A stretch of DNA of 64,000 nt from Brevinematales bacterium (GTDB lineage: Bacteria > Spirochaetota > Brevinematia > DTOW01). The notes beneath the pieces are model-generated. The model saw only the letters and a list, made by a program, of their open reading frames with translations. It did not search any database and was not told the DNA's origin. Shown one piece after another: positions 1 through 8,596 of this stretch. Location of the stretch: positions 79,292 through 143,291 of the forward strand of contig JAOAHF010000003.1 of NCBI GenBank assembly GCA_026415355.1, read 5' to 3'. How positions within the stretch are numbered: the first letter of the stretch is position 1; each line of letters opens with the position of its first letter. The position numbers were made by a program, and so were the translations under genes.

Positions 1-239
1 TGAGTAAATACTTCACTTGATGCATTACCTCTTATACCTTTTCTAAGTTCTTCGATTCTCACAACAACTATCTCTTCTTCCGAAAGTTTGAATTTTGGTA
101 TCCCTGAAGGTGTTATAACAATCTTGTCTTCAACTCTGTAGCTTAGATTTCCTTCCTTTGAGGTTATGTACCCTTTTTCATACATGATTCTAGCCACATC
201 AACTATTTCCTTTAGAATGCACCTATCTACACCTTTCAT
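1..239 (-). CDS. Class II aldolase/adducin family protein, 5' part only
   Basis: This is the N-terminal part (about 79 codons) of a gene that runs off the left edge. The translation has the opening of the class II aldolase fold: a helix ending in MYEKGYITSKEGNLSYR, then VITPSGIPKF, then SEEEIVVVRIEEL, and finally SSE just before the first catalytic histidine would be expected. Family members are zinc enzymes such as fuculose- or rhamnulose-phosphate aldolase, ribulose-phosphate epimerase or methylthioribulose-phosphate dehydratase; the part that would discriminate them is missing. The ATG lies one base after the fliP stop codon, so it is probably co-transcribed with fliP. No clear Shine-Dalgarno is seen. 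Confidence 0.78.
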   Translation of the reverse strand, partial: MKGVDRCILKEIVDVARIMYEKGYITSKEGNLSYRVEDKIVITPSGIPKFKLSEEEIVVVRIEELRKGIRGNASSEVFT

Positions 240-240
240 A

Positions 241-990
241 CTAGAAAAAACTTAAAACTAATTTATTGATTGTCAAAGCCCAACCATCTATCAAAAAGAA
301 AAATATTATCTTCAATGGAAAAGATATGACAACAGGTGGTAAAAAGAACATACCCATAGATATAAGTATACTAGAAACTACTATGTCTATTATGAGAAAC
401 GGTATTAGTAATATCGCTCCCATATAGAATGATACTGTTAATTCATTTACAATGAAAGCTGGTATTAACACATAAGTTGGTACATCATCCCTTGTTGCTG
501 GTCGTGGTAAATTTGCTATTTTTATAAACTGATAAATGTATTTTTCATTGGTTTGTTTAAACATAAACTCCCTTATAGGTTTCATTGTGTTTTCGAATGC
601 TTTTTCTATGTTCATTTTGCCGTCTATGTACGGTTTTATTCCTTCATTGTAGGACTTCGTAAAAATCGGCCACATAATATATAAAGTTATGAATAACGCT
701 AGCCCAATCAATACTTGATTGGGTGGTATGTTTTGAGTTGTCAATGCTCTAGGTATAAATGCTAGTACTATATAAACCCTAATAAAAGATGTTAGCATAA
801 TGAGTATTGATGGTGCTAGAGAAAGTATGGTAAGGAGAAGCAATATTTGTAGTGATACCGACACTTCCTGTGGTGTTCTTGCCTCATCTACACCTATTGT
901 AAACCTAGGTAGTGGTGTTTGTGCTGATAATATTGATGCCGCTGTCAATAATATAAAAACAGATACAATAACCACTTTGAAAATTCTCAT
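241..990 (-). CDS. fliP: Flagellar type III export protein FliP
   Basis: FliP is one of the membrane proteins (FliP, FliQ, FliR) that form the export gate of the flagellar type III secretion apparatus at the inner membrane. The 249-residue product has a cleavable-looking signal segment at residues 1-23. It then has the family's two hydrophobic blocks: one around residues 45-110 with SFIRVYIVLAFIPRAL and NIPPNQVLIGLALF, and one around 175-245 with VLIPAFIVNELTVSF and the late hydrophobic pair. Length fits the family. FliQ, FliR and FlhB do not follow it as in many flagellar operons; the next gene is an aldolase-type protein. With the FlaA genes at 26.8 kb this supports a motile spirochaete with periplasmic flagella. 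Confidence 0.95.
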   Translation of the reverse strand: MRIFKVVIVSVFILLTAASILSAQTPLPRFTIGVDEARTPQEVSVSLQILLLLTILSLAPSILIMLTSFIRVYIVLAFIPRALTTQNIPPNQVLIGLALFITLYIMWPIFTKSYNEGIKPYIDGKMNIEKAFENTMKPIREFMFKQTNEKYIYQFIKIANLPRPATRDDVPTYVLIPAFIVNELTVSFYMGAILLIPFLIIDIVVSSILISMGMFFLPPVVISFPLKIIFFFLIDGWALTINKLVLSFF

Positions 991-1107
991 AAACCAAATT
1001 TTATATAAGTTAATTCCTGTCTTTCTACTGAGTTTTTCCTATCTTTCACAATCTCCTCCATTATCAACTTGTTGAAAAATCTTTATTTATTCTTATATTA
1101 TAGAAGT

Positions 1108-1338
1108 ATGACTTTGAAACTAAGCAATACATCTCAAGGCAGCATAGGTAAAATCCTAAAAATAGATGGTGCAAAGGATTTCAAGAAGAAGCTTCTAGTT
1201 ATGGGTATACTAGAAGGTGAAAATTTCTCAGTTGAAAATGTATCACCTATGGGATCTCCTATAGTTATAAATGTAAAGTCTGCTAAAATTGCTCTTAGAA
1301 AAGAAGAAGCTGATAAAGTTATAGTAGAAGTATCCTAA
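1108..1338 (+). CDS. feoA: FeoA-like ferrous iron transport accessory protein
   Basis: A small SH3-like FeoA-domain protein of 76 residues, reading LSNTSQGSIGKILKIDG, then FKKKLLVMGILEGENFSV, and VSPMGSPIVI near the end. This matches the usual FeoA pattern in which a 'G(I/L)xxG' turn is followed by a strand and 'P.G.P..v'. FeoA proteins are cytosolic partners of the FeoB Fe(II) permease. I chose the ATG at 1108 because the family begins just before LSN; an in-frame start at 1069 would add 13 residues of no recognisable domain. Its stop overlaps the convergent thiL stop by four bases. FeoB is encoded 36 kb away at 37.7-39.7 kb, so the pair is not an operon here. Confidence 0.82.
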   Translation: MTLKLSNTSQGSIGKILKIDGAKDFKKKLLVMGILEGENFSVENVSPMGSPIVINVKSAKIALRKEEADKVIVEVS

Positions 1339-2336
1339 AAATGTTTCCATCCTTGATATCTTACTTTATCAATCTTCTCATTGAAGTAGAATAATTCTAA
1401 TTCGTTCGATTCAGTTATTTCTCCTATTTCTGACAAGGGTATAGAAAGTTCAGAAGATATTTTACCTATTTCCTCTACCTTATTAGGCGGTACCGTAAAT
1501 ATTAGTTCATAATCTTCACCACCTGATAAGGGATATTTAAAAAAGTCAACAAGAGAATTATAACGTTTTTCTCTTGATATGTAAATGCTATACTGTTCAC
1601 TTGTAGGTATTTTCTCTAATGATATCTTTGCACCTACTTTTGATGCTTTCATTATGTGTGATATATCTTGTATAAGGCCATCACTTATGTCTATACAAGA
1701 TGTAGCAATGTTTCTTATACGAAGTCCGAGTTCTACCCTAATTGGTGGAAGCACATGTCTTGAAACTAAATAACTTTCTATCTCTGACAGTTGTGGTCCT
1801 TTACCTTGTTTTAGCAGTATTTCTAATCCTAAAGAAGAATCCCCAACAAAACCACTTACAAATATTCTATCTCCAGGTTTTGCATTACTTCTTGTTAAGG
1901 GTTTTTTATCAACCTCACCAAAGATTGTTATTGATATTGTAAGATCTCTACCTTTTGATATATTTCCTCCTCCTATATAGACACTCTGACCAATGAATAC
2001 CTGAACCATACCTCTATACAAATCAAGTATGAAATCAAGATCAAAGTATTGAGGTATGATAAGCGACACTAACGCATATTTTGGTATTCCTCCCATAGAA
2101 GCTATATCACTTATATTCGCGATAGCACTTTTGATACCTATATCGTATGGTGAAAACTTCTCTTTTAAGAAGTGTATTCCGTCAATTACTGTGTCCGTCG
2201 TCATTATTGAAATACCCTCTTTATTCACAAAACCAAAACAATCATCTCCATTGGGCACTATGACGTCTTTTGGAATGCCATAAGAGTCTGTTATCTCTTT
2301 TATGTACTCTATGAGAGTAAATTCATCAACTTTCAT
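1335..2336 (-). CDS. thiL: Thiamine-monophosphate kinase ThiL
   Basis: ThiL phosphorylates thiamine monophosphate with ATP to give the cofactor thiamine diphosphate. The 333-residue protein has the family layout: an N-terminal glutamate-rich start, PNGDDCF near residue 29 (usual GDDAA), TTDTVIDGIHF near 46 (Mg/ATP site), IANISDIASMGG near 72, and the glycine-rich YIGGGNISKGRDLTISIT near 120. Later come SGFVGDSSLGL, CIDISDGLIQD and SGGEDYEL. It directly abuts the upstream FAH-family gene: its ATG at 2336 is followed on the plus strand by that gene's stop. No TPP riboswitch is seen upstream. Cysteine in place of the usual alanine after GDD is a minor deviation. Confidence 0.95.
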   Translation of the reverse strand: MKVDEFTLIEYIKEITDSYGIPKDVIVPNGDDCFGFVNKEGISIMTTDTVIDGIHFLKEKFSPYDIGIKSAIANISDIASMGGIPKYALVSLIIPQYFDLDFILDLYRGMVQVFIGQSVYIGGGNISKGRDLTISITIFGEVDKKPLTRSNAKPGDRIFVSGFVGDSSLGLEILLKQGKGPQLSEIESYLVSRHVLPPIRVELGLRIRNIATSCIDISDGLIQDISHIMKASKVGAKISLEKIPTSEQYSIYISREKRYNSLVDFFKYPLSGGEDYELIFTVPPNKVEEIGKISSELSIPLSEIGEITESNELELFYFNEKIDKVRYQGWKHF

Positions 2337-3104
2337 CTATTTCTCCTTGACAAAATAATTCTTCAAAGCTCCTATACCGTCAATTTGTATAACAATTTCA
2401 TCACCATCCTTCATCTCCCCTACACCTGGTGGAGTTCCCGTAGCAATAATATCTCCAGGAAAGAGTGTCATAATTTTAGATACAAAACTTATTATCTCCT
2501 CAACGCTAAAAATCATGTTTGAAGTTGTAGAGTTCTGTTTGAGTTCTCCATTAAGGTATGCTTTAATACCTAATCCTTTCCAATCAATGTCTGTTTCTAT
2601 CCAAGGACCAATAGGAAAGAATGTATCAAAGGATTTTGCTCTTGTCCACTGGCCGTCCTTATTCTGAAAATACCTTTCAGTAACGTCATTTACACAAGTA
2701 TAACCTAATATACATTCTTTTGCCTCTTCAATGGAAACATTCTTAGAAATTTTCGAAATAACAACTCCTAATTCTGCTTCATAATCTACTCTTTTAGTAA
2801 AACTAGGTGCTACTATAGTATCACCATGACCTATTATAGTTGTTGGTGGTTTCAAAAAAAGTACTGGTTCTTCGGGTATCGGCATTCCTAGTTCTTCTGC
2901 GTGATCACGATAATTTAAACCAATACATATAATTTTGTTTGGTATAACAGGTGGTAGCAATCTAACTTCTTTAGAAGGTATACTTTTTTCCTCTAACTCA
3001 AAATCCTCAAATATGTTGCCTTTTATAGGTATAATTATAGAATTGTCTGTGTCAAAAACCCCCCATCCGTGTTTTTTTTCAAAACTGTACCTACATATTT
3101 TCAT
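2337..3104 (-). CDS. Fumarylacetoacetate hydrolase family protein
   Basis: The 255-residue protein is a FAH-superfamily metal-dependent hydrolase or decarboxylase (relatives: 2-hydroxyhepta-2,4-diene-1,7-dioate isomerase, acylpyruvase, oxaloacetate decarboxylase). Visible hallmarks are ICIGLNYRDHAEELG (around residue 60), PVLFLKPPTTIIG, the metal-binding region VDYEAELGVVI around residue 109, GYTCVNDVTERYFQ, then KSFDTFFPIGPW and the C-terminal GDIIATGTPPGVG. The two acidic residues of YEAELG and the D of CVND are the expected metal ligands. Substrate cannot be read from sequence; acylpyruvase-type activity is the commonest outcome for such stand-alone proteins. It ends one base before the thiL start, so the two are probably co-transcribed. 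Confidence 0.9.
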   Translation of the reverse strand: MKICRYSFEKKHGWGVFDTDNSIIIPIKGNIFEDFELEEKSIPSKEVRLLPPVIPNKIICIGLNYRDHAEELGMPIPEEPVLFLKPPTTIIGHGDTIVAPSFTKRVDYEAELGVVISKISKNVSIEEAKECILGYTCVNDVTERYFQNKDGQWTRAKSFDTFFPIGPWIETDIDWKGLGIKAYLNGELKQNSTTSNMIFSVEEIISFVSKIMTLFPGDIIATGTPPGVGEMKDGDEIVIQIDGIGALKNYFVKEK

Positions 3105-3222
3105 ATTTTATAAGGTAAATATAACCGTTAACTTTTTTCAATTTTAGACACAAAAGCTTAAACCAAGATTGGATTAGTAAATCCAAACTGATTTCTGGAA
3201 GGTATCACGGTTAATGTAAGTT

Positions 3223-3678
3223 TTAGGGTATGTAACCTTCAAAAACTGTGTTCCCTTTAACATCTACAATTGTCAGAAATATTTTTTCTCTCAGAAATAT
3301 ACTTTTCTTCTCAGCCTTTACTTCAAAAATATCCTTCAACACGAAGCTTTTTACATACCTAGAATTTTGAAATGCAATTTCTTTCTTTATCTTCAAAGAA
3401 GAGGTATTGCTATCATACTTTCCTAAACGATATGTAATAGTTGAATTGGGTTTCAAAACTTCTATAGTTTCCCTGTTAACGTTAAATGTCTGTGAATTTA
3501 TTACCTCTAGTTCAACATCTTTCAAAAATAGATTTACGGAAAAATCGAGTCTCTTTGAAAAAGTTTCAAAGAATCTAACTCCAATTGCTATTAGGTTATA
3601 AACAACCAAAAAGATAACTGAAGATAGAGTAACTACTATCATTATTTCAACTAGCGAAAATGCTTTATTGTGTTTCAT
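3223..3678 (-). CDS. Pseudopilin-like protein with type IV prepilin signal
   Basis: A 151-residue protein with a class III (type IV prepilin) signal: MKHNKA followed by FSLVEIMIVVTLSSVIFL. This gives a short basic leader, cleavage before F, glutamate at mature position 5, and then one hydrophobic helix. The remaining 110 residues are predicted periplasmic and contain KLDF-type and beta-strand-like segments without recognised motifs. By family rules it is processed by a prepilin peptidase (PilD/GspO) and inserted in the inner membrane as a minor pilin or a type II secretion pseudopilin. Its start overlaps the rnr stop by 14 bases, so it follows RNase R in one transcript. No other pilus or secretion genes are nearby, and the specific role is unknown. 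Confidence 0.7.
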   Translation of the reverse strand: MKHNKAFSLVEIMIVVTLSSVIFLVVYNLIAIGVRFFETFSKRLDFSVNLFLKDVELEVINSQTFNVNRETIEVLKPNSTITYRLGKYDSNTSSLKIKKEIAFQNSRYVKSFVLKDIFEVKAEKKSIFLREKIFLTIVDVKGNTVFEGYIP

Positions 3679-5284
3679 TATATACTTCGAAATCGAGAAA
3701 TCCTTTTATTAAGGAGTAATTTTTTAGCTTTACTTTCAACTTATTTCCTATGGTTATACTAGAACCTGTTTTTTTAGATACCAACATATTATTTTCTTTG
3801 TTATACTCAAAATCTTCACCTAAGTCCTTTAAGGATACAAATCCTTCTATACCATTTTGAACTATTTGAACGAATATACCATCTTCTTTGAGACCAGAAA
3901 CTATTGCATCAAAATACTCGCTAGAATAATTTTTTATAAATCTTATTCCTTTAAGTTTAGCAATAAATCTCTCTGCTGATACAGAATTCCTTTCTGTTTC
4001 AGAACAATGTTCTGCTATCTTCTTTAGTTTTTGAATAGACAACGAATTTGGTCTTTTTCTTTTTGGGGATAATGCAAACTTAACAAGTCTATGAATTATC
4101 AAATCAGGATATCTTCTTATAGGTGAAGTGAAGTGTGTATAGTACTCGAAATCAAGTCCATAATGACCTATGTTGTTAGTGTCATATTTCGCCTGTTTCA
4201 TAGACCTAAGTATAATATAGTTTACGAATTCTTCGTATTCTTTTTGTGACACATTCATTATGATGTTTTGTAAATGTGATGATCTTATGTCTTCAACTGG
4301 TGGTAGTTTAAAGCCAAAAAGTGACACTATTCTGGATATATTTTCAATACTTTCATGATCTGGTTCTTCATGTATCCTAAAGATGGAGGGACCTTTATCA
4401 GCCAAAAATTTAGCAACTGTTTTATTTGCTATGAGCATAAACTCTTCTATAAGTCTTTCAGATTTCATCCTAGGATATACTTCAAATTTCAGAGGATTTC
4501 CATTTTCGTCAAGGTATATTTTAGTTTCTTTAAAATTAAAATCTATACCCCCTTTTGATATTCTTTTACTGTGTAGTTTCTCAGCAAGTTCCCACATAAG
4601 CAATAGTGTAGTAGCTAACTTCTTATCATTCTCCAAACTTGGGTTATTTAAAACTTTCTCAACGTAACTATACGTTAATCTATACTTACTTTTTATCACT
4701 GATTTGAATATTTCAAATTTATCAACTTCCACACTTTGTTTATTTATCCACATAACTACTGACATTGTGAGTCTATCTTCATTTGGGTTAAGACTACATA
4801 TACCATTTGACAACTCAAATGGTAACATCGGGAAAACCACATCAATAAGATAAGTAGAATTACCTCTTTTGAGAGCTTCTTCGTCGAGACTAGTACCTGG
4901 CTTTACATAGTGCGATACATCAGCTATGTGAACTCCAAGTATGTAATGTTTATCATTAACATCAATTGAAACAGCATCATCAAAATCTTTTGCATCATCT
5001 CCATCTATTGTGAAAATAAACTCATTTCTTAAATCAATCCTATCCTCCAAGTCTTCTTTTGTTATATTGTACTTCATTCTTCTGACTTCTCTAATAACTG
5101 ATTTCGGAAACCTATAGTGAATATCGTATTTCCTTATTGTAAGCAAAATATCAAGTAAAGGATTTTTTTCAAACAAACTTTCATCCAACCAAGGAAGCTT
5201 TTTGCGCTTGGAAATCTCTTCTAGTAATTCTCTCTTTGATAGTAACTCTAGTTTCTTTATCTTACTCGGAATCTTCTTTTTCAT
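3665..5284 (-). CDS. rnr: RNase R/RNase II family 3'-5' exoribonuclease
   Basis: Processive 3'-5' exoribonuclease that degrades RNA hydrolytically. The 539-residue protein starts with a short basic helix, and the RNB catalytic domain begins by about residue 75. The active-site strand FTIDGDDAKDFDDAVSID carries the four aspartates that bind magnesium. YILGVHIADVSHYVKPG follows, as do MLPFELSNGICSLNPNEDRLTMSV, the PDHESI region, HFTSPIRRYPDLIIHRL and RFIAKLKGI. A C-terminal S1 domain spans about residues 455-535. Compared with typical RNase R (over 700 residues) the N-terminal helix-turn-helix and the cold-shock domains are shortened or absent. It precedes the pseudopilin-like gene and overlaps it by 14 bases. 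Confidence 0.92.
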   Translation of the reverse strand: MKKKIPSKIKKLELLSKRELLEEISKRKKLPWLDESLFEKNPLLDILLTIRKYDIHYRFPKSVIREVRRMKYNITKEDLEDRIDLRNEFIFTIDGDDAKDFDDAVSIDVNDKHYILGVHIADVSHYVKPGTSLDEEALKRGNSTYLIDVVFPMLPFELSNGICSLNPNEDRLTMSVVMWINKQSVEVDKFEIFKSVIKSKYRLTYSYVEKVLNNPSLENDKKLATTLLLMWELAEKLHSKRISKGGIDFNFKETKIYLDENGNPLKFEVYPRMKSERLIEEFMLIANKTVAKFLADKGPSIFRIHEEPDHESIENISRIVSLFGFKLPPVEDIRSSHLQNIIMNVSQKEYEEFVNYIILRSMKQAKYDTNNIGHYGLDFEYYTHFTSPIRRYPDLIIHRLVKFALSPKRKRPNSLSIQKLKKIAEHCSETERNSVSAERFIAKLKGIRFIKNYSSEYFDAIVSGLKEDGIFVQIVQNGIEGFVSLKDLGEDFEYNKENNMLVSKKTGSSITIGNKLKVKLKNYSLIKGFLDFEVYNETQ

Positions 5285-6256
5285 TCCTACTTATCCTAAC
5301 ATACTCAATTCAAATTATTAACAAATTATAAAAATCCTTTCAAAAATACATTTCTTAAGCTTGGTATTTTCTTGTTGAATAGTATTTCGAATACTTCATA
5401 TTCACAATTCATCGAAATAACCCTAAAATTTTCCTCCCCTAACCTTAGCAATATCCAACCTATCTATAACGTAGAAGAATATAAAATGTCCAGAATACCT
5501 CATCCTTCAACTGCCATCTTAAACTCTCTCCTACTATCACCCCAAAATTCACCACCATGCTAAAAACAAAATTAACTTCACAACTTTCCTAAAGTCTTTT
5601 ACCATCATACTCTTCATTCCTAAACCCCTCCATACATCTCCGAAACTTTACCCTACTCCTCCATACTTCCAGCACTTCATAAGCTGTAAATCAGCAGTAG
5701 AAACTACCAGTTATATATATCATCCCCCTTGTAGATAACTAAATTAACATCACATCACCTTGTATAACCTTTCTTCTCATCTAATCTTCTACTCTCACAT
5801 TCCATACCACAATCTGATTTGCAACACCTACCCTATCCAAAAATACTCTCACAAATCCATACTCCACTCCTGGTCTTACTTTCTTCTCCACCCTTGAGAG
5901 AGCTTAGACATCCTAAAACTCCTAGAAAAACGATTGAAATAACTACTTCTCTACTTCCTTTATAATCTTGTGTGAGAGGCCAAGCAGAAGGTTTTTTGAT
6001 AAAGCGATGTATATTTTCCCTTTGTCATCTTCTTACTCTATTTTACAAGGAAATAATAGCTTCTTACTCATTAATTCGTAGTAAACTCTATTACAAATCT
6101 CGGAGATAGATACAAAACCAAAATTTTCAGGATATAGCGTGTATACCAAAATAGATTCTTAACCATACAATATTTAATTCTGGAGTTGTAGAAAGATATG
6201 ATTTATTAATAGAATTTAGTTCATATACCTTTACAAATAAGGTTAAAGGAGGCTTT
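5285..6256 (-). other. Gene-free stretch, probably decayed coding sequence plus pfkA leader
   Basis: About 970 bases without a credible gene. The plus strand from about 5400 to 5950 is strikingly poor in G; on the minus strand it reads as G/T-rich sequence with coding-like stretches in several frames, each interrupted by stops. An example is a run around 5500-5640 that reads as plausible protein for some 30 codons between stops. I take this as an old pseudogene on the minus strand, but no family is recognisable. The last 60 bases hold the pfkA leader with an AAAGGAGG ribosome binding site at 6245-6252. Confidence 0.4.
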
Positions 6257-7228
6257 ATGAAAAGCATTGGCGTTTTAACCAGTGGTGGAGATTCAGCTGG
6301 TATGAATCCTTGTATAAGAGCAGTTGTAAGATATGCCATATACAATAATCTTAAGGTTTATGGAATATATAGAGGATACAAAGGTCTCGTTAATGGAGAA
6401 ATATTTGAAATGGATGTATCCTCTGTCGGTGGTATAATAAACAGAGGAGGTACAATACTTTATACTGCTAGACTTCCTGAATTCAAGAATATTGAGGTAA
6501 GAAAGAAAGCAGTTGAAAATCTTGGAAAGTTTGGTATAGATGCACTTGTTGTGATAGGAGGAGATGGATCATTTAGAGGTGCACATGAACTTTACAAAGA
6601 CTTTGGTGTAAGAGTAATAGGAGTACCTGGAACCATTGACAACGATATTAAAGGTACTGATTATACAATAGGCTACGATACAGCAATAAATGTTGCCATG
6701 GAAGCACTTGATAAAATAAGAGATACTGCTACATCTCATGAGAGATTATTTATAGTTGAAGTTATGGGGAGAGATGCTGGATACATAGCAAGTGCGGTTG
6801 GACTTGCCTCAGGAGCAGAAGATGTTCTCGTACCAGAGGTTAAGAAGAACATAGAGGACACAATTGACAGAATAATAACCGGTAGGAAGAGAGGTAAAAC
6901 TAGTAGTATTATAGTAATGTCCGAAGGTTTTAGAGGTTCTATGAACATATTACAACTAGCAGGGTACATCGAAGGCAAAACAGGTTTTGAAACAAGAGTT
7001 ACAATTCTAGGACACCTACAAAGAGGAGGATCCCCAACCGCTCTTGATAGAATTTATGCTTCAAGAATGGGAGCTTATGCTGTAGAACTTTTACTAAAAG
7101 GAGAAACAGATAAAATGGTTGGAATAGTATCTAATGAACTAGTTTCTATACCTCTTGAAGAGGCATTTGAGAAGAAAAAAGATTTTGATTATGAAACCCA
7201 TAGATTAATCGAAATATTCTCAATATAG
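6257..7228 (+). CDS. pfkA: ATP-dependent 6-phosphofructokinase
   Basis: Phosphorylates fructose 6-phosphate to fructose 1,6-bisphosphate, the committed step of glycolysis. The 323-residue protein begins with the nucleotide-binding SIGVLTSGGDSAGMNPCIRA. It has IGGDGSFRGA near residue 102, where the glycine of GGDGS is the residue typical of ATP-using enzymes (PPi-using ones have GGDDT). PGTIDNDIKGTDYTIGYDTA carries the catalytic aspartate, followed by VEVMGRDAGYIA and ILGHLQRGGSPTALDR. The start is set by AAAGGAGG five bases before the ATG. LysA follows after a short gap, probably in one transcript. PfkA rather than PPi-Pfp implies ATP-driven glycolysis. Confidence 0.96.
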   Translation: MKSIGVLTSGGDSAGMNPCIRAVVRYAIYNNLKVYGIYRGYKGLVNGEIFEMDVSSVGGIINRGGTILYTARLPEFKNIEVRKKAVENLGKFGIDALVVIGGDGSFRGAHELYKDFGVRVIGVPGTIDNDIKGTDYTIGYDTAINVAMEALDKIRDTATSHERLFIVEVMGRDAGYIASAVGLASGAEDVLVPEVKKNIEDTIDRIITGRKRGKTSSIIVMSEGFRGSMNILQLAGYIEGKTGFETRVTILGHLQRGGSPTALDRIYASRMGAYAVELLLKGETDKMVGIVSNELVSIPLEEAFEKKKDFDYETHRLIEIFSI

Positions 7229-7259
7229 TAATTTGATACTGCGTCATATGGAGGTTAAT

Positions 7260-8483
7260 GTGAACGTAAGCAAATTAGACAACTTCAATGGCATAGATTT
7301 AGTTTCACTAGCAAAAAATTACCAAACTCCAATTTACCTATACAATCTCAACAAGATAATCCAGAATTACAATAGCCTTGTTAGTTCTATACCGTATGAA
7401 AATAAGAAAATACTGTTCGCTATGAAGTCTAACTTCAACTACGATATACTAATCCTGATGAAAGATTTGGGATTAGGTGTTGACACAATATCAACAGGAG
7501 AGATACAGTATGCTTTAGATATCGGCTTTAATAGAGAAGACATCCTATTTACAGGAATAGGTATATCTAATGAGGAAATTGAGTTTTGTATAAACAACGG
7601 CATAATTCCAAATGTTGGTTCAACAGATCTACTTGAAAGAATAGGTAGCAGATTCCCAGGAAGTAAGATAAGCATAAGAATAAATCCAGATTATGGAGCT
7701 GGACACCATCATCATGTCATAACAGGTGGAACCCAAAGTAAGTTTGGTATACATGAATCTTACCTTGAAGATGTAAAGAGTATATCAAAAAAATACAAGT
7801 TAACAATATCAGGTATACATTTTCACATAGGATCAGGCGCTTTGGATTACAAAGTTTATATAAAAGCAATACAAAAAGCACTTGATATATCTCTTACGTT
7901 TGAAAATGTTGAATTCATTGACATAGGCGGCGGTATAGGTATTCCTTACAAACCAAACCAAAAACCTTTTAACCTTAAAAGTTTCGGTGAAAGAATATCT
8001 GAACTTATGTATTCCTTTTCAAACAAGGAAAAAAGAAATGTGAAGCTACTTCTGGAACCTGGACGTTATTTAGTAGCAGAGAGTGGGGTCTTGTTAACAA
8101 AAGTTGTTGAAATAAAATACACGCCCGACTATAAATTTGTAATTGTAGATACAGGATTTAATCATTTAGTTAGACCTGTTATGTATGGTAGCTATCACGA
8201 GATAATAAATCTTTCCAAACTTCACTCGGATACCTACGAAGAGCAAGTAATAGCAGGTAATGTGTGCGAAAGTGGAGATGTATTTACCAGAAATGAAAAA
8301 GGAATGGTTTCTATAAAACTTCCTAAAGCTGAATATGGTGACATAATAGGTATATTTGACGCTGGAGCTTACGGATTTGCTATGGCTTCACATTATAATC
8401 TGAGGAAATTACCTAGAGAATTAGTAGCAAAAGATGGTAAAATAAAAATCTCTGAAAGGAATTATCTCAAATATATCCTATAA
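7260..8483 (+). CDS. lysA: Diaminopimelate decarboxylase
   Basis: PLP enzyme that decarboxylates meso-diaminopimelate to L-lysine. Features of the alanine-racemase-fold III family are clear: TPIYLYNL near the start, FAMKSNFN with the lysine that binds PLP, and GVDTISTGEI. These are followed by SKFGIH, ISGIHFHIGSG, FIDIGGGIGIPY (phosphate-binding glycines), LLEPGRYLVAESG, VAGNVCESGD-type (VIAGNVCESGDVF) and the C-terminal DAGAYGFAMASHYN. I chose the GTG at 7260 because GGAGG at 7250-7254 lies five bases before it and would be inside the gene if the upstream ATG at 7248 were used. It follows pfkA closely. Presence of meso-DAP decarboxylation fits the DAP-type MurE at 48.6 kb. Confidence 0.94.
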   Translation: MNVSKLDNFNGIDLVSLAKNYQTPIYLYNLNKIIQNYNSLVSSIPYENKKILFAMKSNFNYDILILMKDLGLGVDTISTGEIQYALDIGFNREDILFTGIGISNEEIEFCINNGIIPNVGSTDLLERIGSRFPGSKISIRINPDYGAGHHHHVITGGTQSKFGIHESYLEDVKSISKKYKLTISGIHFHIGSGALDYKVYIKAIQKALDISLTFENVEFIDIGGGIGIPYKPNQKPFNLKSFGERISELMYSFSNKEKRNVKLLLEPGRYLVAESGVLLTKVVEIKYTPDYKFVIVDTGFNHLVRPVMYGSYHEIINLSKLHSDTYEEQVIAGNVCESGDVFTRNEKGMVSIKLPKAEYGDIIGIFDAGAYGFAMASHYNLRKLPRELVAKDGKIKISERNYLKYIL

Positions 8484-8596
8484 TTTATAAATTTTGCTAA
8501 TTTCAACCTTCACTGTAAAGTTAGATTGATTTCAAATATAGCGTTGTTTAAATATAGCTATCCGATTCGTCCTTCAGTACCGAAAGTAATAAAGCT

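Noticed and set aside
2337..3222. TPP riboswitch for thiL
   Set aside because: No CTGAGA or other conserved block of the class is seen upstream of the FAH/thiL pair.
5372..5563. 63-codon plus-strand frame
   Set aside because: Lies in the stretch with strong strand bias and has no ribosome binding site or conserved pattern.
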